Shown here: positions 58,559-64,000 of the stretch, piece after piece
Layout: each line of letters starts with the position of its first letter
Numbering within the stretch: position 1 is the first letter of the stretch
NCBI GenBank assembly: GCA_951213105.1
Contig: OX578145.1
Location: 10,640,610 to 10,704,609, forward strand
Source: Amaurobius ferox
Taxonomy: Eukaryota > Arthropoda > Arachnida > Araneae > Amaurobiidae
Reading direction: 5' to 3'
Length of the DNA stretch: 64,000 nt
The notes under the pieces: model-generated
Databases searched by the model: none
The model's input: the letters and a program-made list of their open reading frames with translations, nothing else
Told to the model about the DNA's origin: nothing
Position numbers and translations under genes: made by a program

Positions 58559-60545
58559 TCAGAAGTCTTTTTGTGTATGGTACAATTTGAAGCATGGTGT
58601 AATACAAAGTCCTACATCACAATCAGGGCAGAAATAACGTGTTTCTTTTCGGATTCTCTTTCCATTCTCATTTCTTTTCGAGCAGCACACTGCGCATTGT
58701 CTTGCAGGTCTCAGTTTTTTATCTGTGGGAGCAATTATTTCCAAAAAGTGTCTCTCTGTCAATCTCAGAGGATTAGGCTCCGAACCTGGTCGTCCACGGT
58801 GGAAATTTAGTCCCGAATGATATTTTTCAATTACACGGTCAATGAGATCAAGTCTAAATTCTAGTTGCGTTTTTTTTCCTCCGTTTTTACGGTAGACTAC
58901 ATATGAGTTCCATACAGCAATGTCGAAAATATGGAAAAAAATCTTTCTGTAACATTTTTTACCCCTTTTCTTTATAATTTCAAAACTTTTCAAATTTTGG
59001 TCCATGCGGTCTACTCCTCCCATAGTATTATTATAGTCCATGACAATTTTCGGTTTTTCTTTCATTTCAGAGCGGACTTGAATTTGTTCCATTTCAGTAT
59101 TGTGAATTGTGGAAAGTAATGAAACTTTTTTCTTATCCATCCACTTCATCACAGTAACTTTTCCTCTCTGAAAAGCTATAATCTCTCCTTTTTTCAATTT
59201 TTTTTTCTGCATTTCCTTTGGGACTTCTTTTCTCTTGAGGTTTAGTGTGCCGTATGTTGTTGTTGTTGAGACCCAGACCGTCCGACCTACCAGAAAGGTG
59301 TAAGGTAACTGTATGGACGGCCGGGAAGTGCCACCCAATTTAGACCGGAACCCAGTGGGGGAGGCATCCACAGGGACCGTACCCTCCTTCCCCTACCACC
59401 AACCTCTCGGAAGGACTTACGGACCCACATGTTTAACGTGATCGTACTCCGCATGAACACGGCGGCATTTGTGGCAGCGTGCAAATCTAGCGCGCAAACC
59501 ACGGGGATACCGCACCCGAGATGGCCAACAGCACGCGGTGTGCCGTATGTGTCCGTTCGACATGAAACAAGTTTGTCTGCTAATTCCGGCGAAGAATAAT
59601 AATTGTCTATTGTAAGACAGTATCCTTTATGAAGCAAAGGCTCCATCATTGTCAGGACAATTTGTGATGAAAAGCAGAGTTTAGAATACTCAGGTTCAGA
59701 ATAGTGTCTTTACCTGTATATATTATTATTGACCAGACATAACCAGAAATAGATTCACACAACATAAAACATTTTACTCCAAATCTAGCTCTTTTGAGTG
59801 GAATAAATTGTTTCCATCCTAATCGTCCTTTGAAGAGCATAAGGCTCTCATCTATTGTTACATCTCGCTCTGGTGTCACCGTTTCACTAAATTTCTCATT
59901 GAGATGTTTCAGAACTGGCCAAACTTTTACTAATTTTGGGCATTCGTGATTTTGTGGGTCAAATGCTGCATTATCAGAAAAATGCAAGTAGCGTTGTAAA
60001 AGGCAGAATCTGCGATGAGACATTATTTTAGAGAAAAAAGGTGTATTAGTTGAATATCTTTTGTTCCAATAATGATCAATTCCAGGTTTCTTTACAATTC
60101 CTTGAAGTATATTGAGAGTGAAAAATACATGCAACTCTTCCACAGTAGTTTCTACCCAAAATTTACTCTTTGCGAATTGTCTTGCAACACTGGATTGGAT
60201 GCACTGTTTAGCATATTTATTTGTCTCTTCCACAATTTTACTCATGAGTGAAAAATCAATGAATGTTTCATAAAATTGTAGAACATCAGAAGTGTCGTCA
60301 AATTGTACGTGCACAGAGGGAATACCAGAAAATTTAAATCGAGGACACGGAACAGGTGGATTTTTCACATCAACCTCGGTAAAAATTCTTGCAGAACTCA
60401 AATCTTCATCAGAGCTGAGCTCACTGCACGAGTCATCTGAGGAATAATCCAAATAATTAGAAGAAATATCTGTATCTGTATCAGAATGTAGTTCATCATC
60501 TAACAAGAAAGTATTTTCGTCGTCTATTCCATCCATAATTTCCAT
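58559..60545 (-). pseudogene. piggyBac transposase, frameshift plus SINE insertion
   Basis: Probable start is the Met at 60545 (MEIMDGIDDENTF), giving the usual acidic N terminus; an upstream Met at 60641 is less likely. Then the conserved dimerisation/catalytic region: DVTIDESLMLFKGRLGWKQF (first Asp), LTIDNYYSSPELADKLVS (second), DYNNTMGGVDRMDQNLKSF (third). The C-terminal zinc domain is CAVCCSK, YFCPDCDVGLCITPCFKLYH, stop at 58559. All three catalytic aspartates are present. One frame break is near 59693, and the SINE at 59258-59537 interrupts the frame after DTYGTP. Otherwise near intact, so the insertion is young. Confidence 0.93.
59258..59537 (-). mobile_element. SINE inserted in piggyBac transposase
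   Basis: A 280-bp insert flanked by an exact 13-bp duplication GTGTGCCGTATGT (59245-59257 and 59538-59550). It has the same family and orientation as 49601-49888, with the (CAA)n tail at its 59258 end. The tRNA-like head is diverged: the A box region (GTATCCCCGTGGTTTGCGCG) is recognisable, but the B box is degraded, so this copy is probably not transcribed by RNA polymerase III. Confidence 0.94.
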
Positions 60546-61413
60546 AAAATTCACAAGCACGGCATACAGTAGAACAAAAATTTCAAAGAAAAGTTCCCGC
60601 TTTCCCGCAACATAGAAAAACCCGGATGAAAAGCATTTCATTTACATGGACAAGCCACGCCATCTGTTGAAAAATAATAATACTAAATAGTCTCTTTCAA
60701 TAATGAAAAATGCGGGCAAACCAGAAAAGGAAAGGAGCAAATATCGATGCCCGTACGCCGTACGGGCAAACCAGATGAGGCCAATTTCGGGTAGCACGTA
60801 CACTGTACGGGCAAACTGCTTAAAGGGTTAAGCGAAATATAATTTGTTTAGTAAAATATTTCTTTATTTTTACGGGCACTATAAAAATAAATTAGGTCTA
60901 TTGTTCTGATATGAAATCATTAGAAGAAGAAAATGGATGCAAACTAATAATTTTGAACTCTCAGCACAGCAGGGAATATGAACTGAATGGTAGGACGCAT
61001 GGATTTCACGGGATTTTCCGTAGTTTTGGGAGTAATGTCCGTAAAACCGTAAGATAAAGTAAAAATCCGTACAAATTACGGAAAATCCGTAAAAGTTGGC
61101 ATCTCTGTACTTGGCGACATTTGTCCAAAATGGCGCACAAATTCCGCATTTTTGCTTTTATACGGAATTAAATGGATACATGGCAACCTTTATTTAGCGG
61201 TTACGAGTACAGCATAATACTTGGCGAAATGTTTCGAAAATGGCGTACAAACTGGGCAGTTCTGTTTTTATATGGACAACTAGTAAAAAAAAAAAAAAAT
61301 TCCAGAATTTTCACAAAATTCCCTGACTTTTCCAGGTTTTCCCTGACCATTCTAAAATTCCCTGACTTTTCCCGGTTCTCCCGGTTTCCAGGTTGAGTGG
61401 CCACCCTGTTTTG

Positions 61414-62503
61414 AGATAGGTAAAATTTCAGGAATTTTAGGATGGCACGTAAAAAATAAGGGCATTTTAGGACACAAATATTTTTTTCAGGAATTTCAGG
61501 GCAAGTGCGTCCCCTGATAGTGAAAAATCTAAGCAACTCCCAGATAAGATATTTGATATAGCGATAGTTCAGGTGAGGTCCAAAGACATTGCAAAGTGAT
61601 TTTTTTAAAATTTGTTTTCAAGTTGTTCAATGTTGAAACGGAATGTTGAGAGATGTTCATACAAATTAGTTCTTTAGCGATAGAAAATATCACAGATTTT
61701 CCATTTCTACATCATAAAAAAGATTGAACAGTGTTCTTACCAATGAATTTTGAACTGAATGCGTAGCAGGTTTTTTATTTTTTGTTCTAAGTGGACATAT
61801 TGTTAAAGCATTCTTTGGTTTTCAAGAATTCACTGTGAGTTCTGGTAAAAATTTTAAGTAAAGGTTTACATCTTGAATCCCTGACAACACAGGGTATTCA
61901 TTCTAGTACACAACAAACAAACAAAATATAGCAAATCTTGACTACAAATTTACAACAAAAGACATTTAGGTGTTTATTTCAAGTTTAAATTTCAAATGAA
62001 AAAAATTTCATTTAAAATTGATTCAAATGTAAGTCACTCTACTCCCTAATTTCAGAAGTGATTTATCCTGTTGAGGTATTTGGTTTATACATGTGCATAT
62101 AGTCTACAATTAAATAAGTTTATTATTTTCACAAGATAAATCAAATCACTTTTGTTTACTATACAACTAAAATATTATCATTAGTTTTGGGTACATTGTT
62201 TACATAAAAGTTGAGTCATTTGAGGCATTAGCAACTCGAGGAGACTTCATTTCCAATCATAAGCATGTTGATAATGAAAATGATTTTAACTTTGGATTAT
62301 GAGAATTTTAACAGTTGGTATACTATGAACACTAATAATGGGATATTCAAGAATTTATTTTAGTTGACAAATTCAAGTAAACTTGCATTGTTGTTAATGA
62401 CTTTCTGTTTTGGTAGTTTGGTGCATAATTTTGATTTTTTTTTATCATTTACAGTTAGTAGTATGAAGTTAGGTGATGAAATTGGTGCAAAAAAGCATAA
62501 CTA
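61414..62503. other. Intron stretch, no gene seen
   Basis: AT-rich ATRX intron DNA; no inverted ends or coding remnants recognised. Confidence 0.5.
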
Positions 62504-63352
62504 CAGCAATACCTCGCATAGTCCGGGCAATCGGTTCTGCCAATATCTCTGACTATTTGAAACCAGACTAATCAAGGAACTAAATACATACAAATAAATA
62601 AATTAAAAAAAATGGAAAATTGGTTCAAAAAATCCCCACCCCCCTGTTTTTCAATAAATAAAACACGATTAATAAATTCAAATGGCTTTTTTAGACTGCT
62701 TTTGTCCTAAAGTGAGCTACTTACGTTTCTTGGTGACAATCACTTTCACATTTTCTTTTAGCACTCATTATTATTATTTTAAATGGCTATTAAAATGTAA
62801 TTATCACAAATAGACTTCACTGTAGATTATTATATTGAAAACTGATAGACAAATGTTAATTTAACATTAAAGTTCACAAATGTCCACTGCTTACTCGTGC
62901 TACGTAGCTTACACATTAAGGACAGCAGTTGTGATCGCACTGAACTGCAATCGGAATAGTATTTTTCACATCAATAATCACTTGAGAGTGTCACTATATC
63001 AATCAAGCAGTCACTGCTATGACTGTCTAATGTTATGTGAAATCGGTGTTTAAGACGTTGAAAGGGAACCAATGAAACATAATGCCACGTTTACATTCTC
63101 GCCGTATCTGGGTACATATATATAGAATGGGGAACCCCAGAAAGAATTTAAATATGTATCATATCACAATTTTGAAACTGCACAAAAAGAGACAACTGTA
63201 TAAAGGGAAAAAACTGATCATTTATGTATAAAAAAAATAATTTTGTGTACTAATTTTCTAGAATGCATTTTTATTTTGCTCAATTAAAATTTAGTTTGTT
63301 TTGAAATTTGAAACCGGACTATAGTGAAGCCGGACCATGAGAGGTATTGCTG
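62504..63352. mobile_element. Tigger/pogo-like MITE
   Basis: Ends CAGCAATACCTCGCATAGTC and, reversed, CAGCAATACCTCTCATGGTC, flanked by TA (62502-62503, 63353-63354). The terminal CAG..ATACCTC and TCCGG words resemble Tigger/pogo ends. No transposase is present; 849 bp of non-coding sequence. It lies 140 bp from the ATRX exon at 63492. Confidence 0.78.
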
Positions 63353-63491
63353 TATTGTAATTTGATTTAAAATATACAATATGAACTTTATGTTACAAAA
63401 TTATGCTCCAATCTTCATCCTAAGAATAAAATCCTTAAAATTTTTAATCTAGTTACAAACAATCTAGGATAGAAGAAAAAACACAACACAC

Positions 63492-63672
63492 CTGGATCTA
63501 ATAGATATTTACGAACAAGTTCCCTTTGTCTGATTTTCAAACCTGAAATTTTTTCTTGAGCAAGTCGTCGGAAGATGTCATAACTAGTAATAACCACACC
63601 ACCTTCATTAAACCAGTATTCAAGGATGTCCAATCGCATCGAATTAGATTTCGCTGTTGCTAACTGATGAAC
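63492..63672 (-). CDS. ATRX: ATRX/XNP-like SNF2 ATPase, internal exon (first one in window)
   Basis: Part of a nuclear SNF2-family ATP-dependent chromatin remodeller; in animals ATRX works with DAXX in histone H3.3 deposition on heterochromatin. The exon encodes 60 codons plus one base. Visible motifs are VHQLATAKSN and GGVVITSYDIFRRLAQEK, which match the ATRX segment between helicase motifs Ia and II (vertebrate form is close to GGVMIIGYEMYRNLAQ). The acceptor reads TTTTAAAG|GTT and the donor CCAG|GTGTGT. The phase-1 end joins the exon at 54401 to give [14 protein letters not shown]. Upstream exons, including the Walker A lysine, would lie beyond the window edge. I identify the family from the whole exon chain; the symbol is by homology. 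Confidence 0.93.
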
Positions 63673-64000
63673 CTTTAAAAGCAAATAACTTTGGATTTAA
63701 ACATAAATCATCAATTAAATGTAAGTCTAGTCAGGATAAGAATGACTGAAAAAGGTCCTATCCAAGTTTACAAAACAAAGTTTTACTATACGCATGTCTT
63801 TGATTTTCAAACTATAACAAATGTATATTTGCTATAACATACATCACAAAATTTCTTTAAATTGACAATACACTAATACCAGTGTTGTGTAGGAACAAAA
63901 CACCTAGGAACTAGTTCCAAGAATACATTTAATTTTTTTGAAATTTTGAAATGAAATACATTCCGTTTTGAAAAATGGGCTTTTGAGTGGAACTAAGATT

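Larger units (their letters stand above)
58265..60827 (-). mobile_element. piggyBac element, nearly full length
   Basis: Flanked by TTAA at 58261-58264 and 60828-60831. The ends are CCCTTTAAGCGG on the left and, reversed, CCCTTTAAGCAG on the right. Subterminal palindromic words such as GCCCGTACGCCGTACGGGC lie at 60749. It encodes a transposase on the minus strand that is broken by one frameshift and a SINE. Confidence 0.95.
57219..61107. mobile_element. Inner TIR element, CAGAGATGCCAAC ends
   Basis: Perfect 13-bp inverted ends CAGAGATGCCAAC (57219-57231) and GTTGGCATCTCTG (61095-61107), flanked by TA on both sides. Subterminal DNA is rich in CCGTAA/TTACGG words on the right. It carries the tandem array and the piggyBac insertion. 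TA flanks and short ends suggest a Tc1/mariner-type MITE. Confidence 0.8.
56706..61408. mobile_element. Outer TIR element, CAGGGTGGCCACTC ends
   Basis: Perfect 14-bp inverted ends CAGGGTGGCCACTC (56706-56719) and GAGTGGCCACCCTG (61395-61408). Both are followed inward by CCTGACTTTTCC/GGAAAAGTCAGG words, and flanked by TTTTG (56701-56705, 61409-61413). Its own sequence is only about 500 bp on the left and 300 bp on the right (the latter with a ~110-bp spaced duplication, CTTGGCGA..., AATGGCG.ACAAA). Everything between 57219 and 61107 was inserted later. The superfamily is not certain. Confidence 0.78.

Overview
This is a eukaryotic, strongly AT-rich window (no operons, no prokaryotic gene layout). 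Almost all of it lies inside one minus-strand gene. Eleven consecutive exons with matching GT/AG splice sites and compatible phases, running from 63672 down to 1469, encode about 591 residues of an ATRX/XNP-type SNF2 chromatin remodeller. They cover the second half of the ATPase: the DEGH box, LTGTPLQNN, an acidic/serine linker, then the whole C-terminal helicase lobe. The gene's 5' part (Walker A motif and the chromatin-binding N terminus) lies beyond base 64000, and at least one C-terminal exon lies below base 1. The coding part is only about 1.8 kb of 62 kb.

The rest is intron sequence packed with mobile elements. The mixture (jockey-type gag with PRE_C2HC/zinc knuckles, Penelope-like elements with GIY-YIG endonuclease and hammerhead-like motifs, hAT, piggyBac, Tc1, Tigger-like MITEs, tRNA-headed SINEs), the huge introns and the low GC suggest an arthropod, most likely an arachnid such as a spider. 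That assignment is inference; no species marker was seen.

Layout, left to right: a gag fragment joined to a Penelope-type tail (1-1245); last visible ATRX exon (1469-1655); a complete hAT element with 8-bp target duplications and a broken transposase (2459-5294); exon (6869-7039); an inverted-repeat element (7079-8164) and a perfect 292-bp tandem duplication (8111-8694); a MITE (9797-10690); a shrunken piggyBac (11871-12917); exons at 13104, 14331 and 18883; old duplicated repeats (15.0-17.5 kb); an inverted Penelope-LTR-like remnant (18.4 kb); a hAT-type MITE carrying a 529-bp near-perfect palindrome (20560-21744); more TIR elements; a gag-only retroposon (25.9-28.0 kb); exon at 31145; a Penelope-like 3' half (32.4-33.6 kb); a jockey reverse-transcriptase tail (34.6 kb); exons at 37605 and 45375; SINEs; a 1.9-kb TIR element; exon at 48144; a Tc1 pseudogene (50.8-51.6 kb); a piggyBac MITE; exon at 54264; a Penelope-type promoter/hammerhead segment (55.5-55.9 kb); a nested stack of five layers (56706-61408: TIR element > second TIR element > 175-bp tandem array > piggyBac > SINE); a Tigger-like MITE; and the first visible exon (63492-63672).

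No viral gene, CRISPR array, rRNA gene or free-standing tRNA gene was seen. The most unusual items are the palindromic foldback element, the nested stack, and the hammerhead-ribozyme-like motifs linked to Penelope-like sequence. All belong to known broad classes, but the particular families may not be described.
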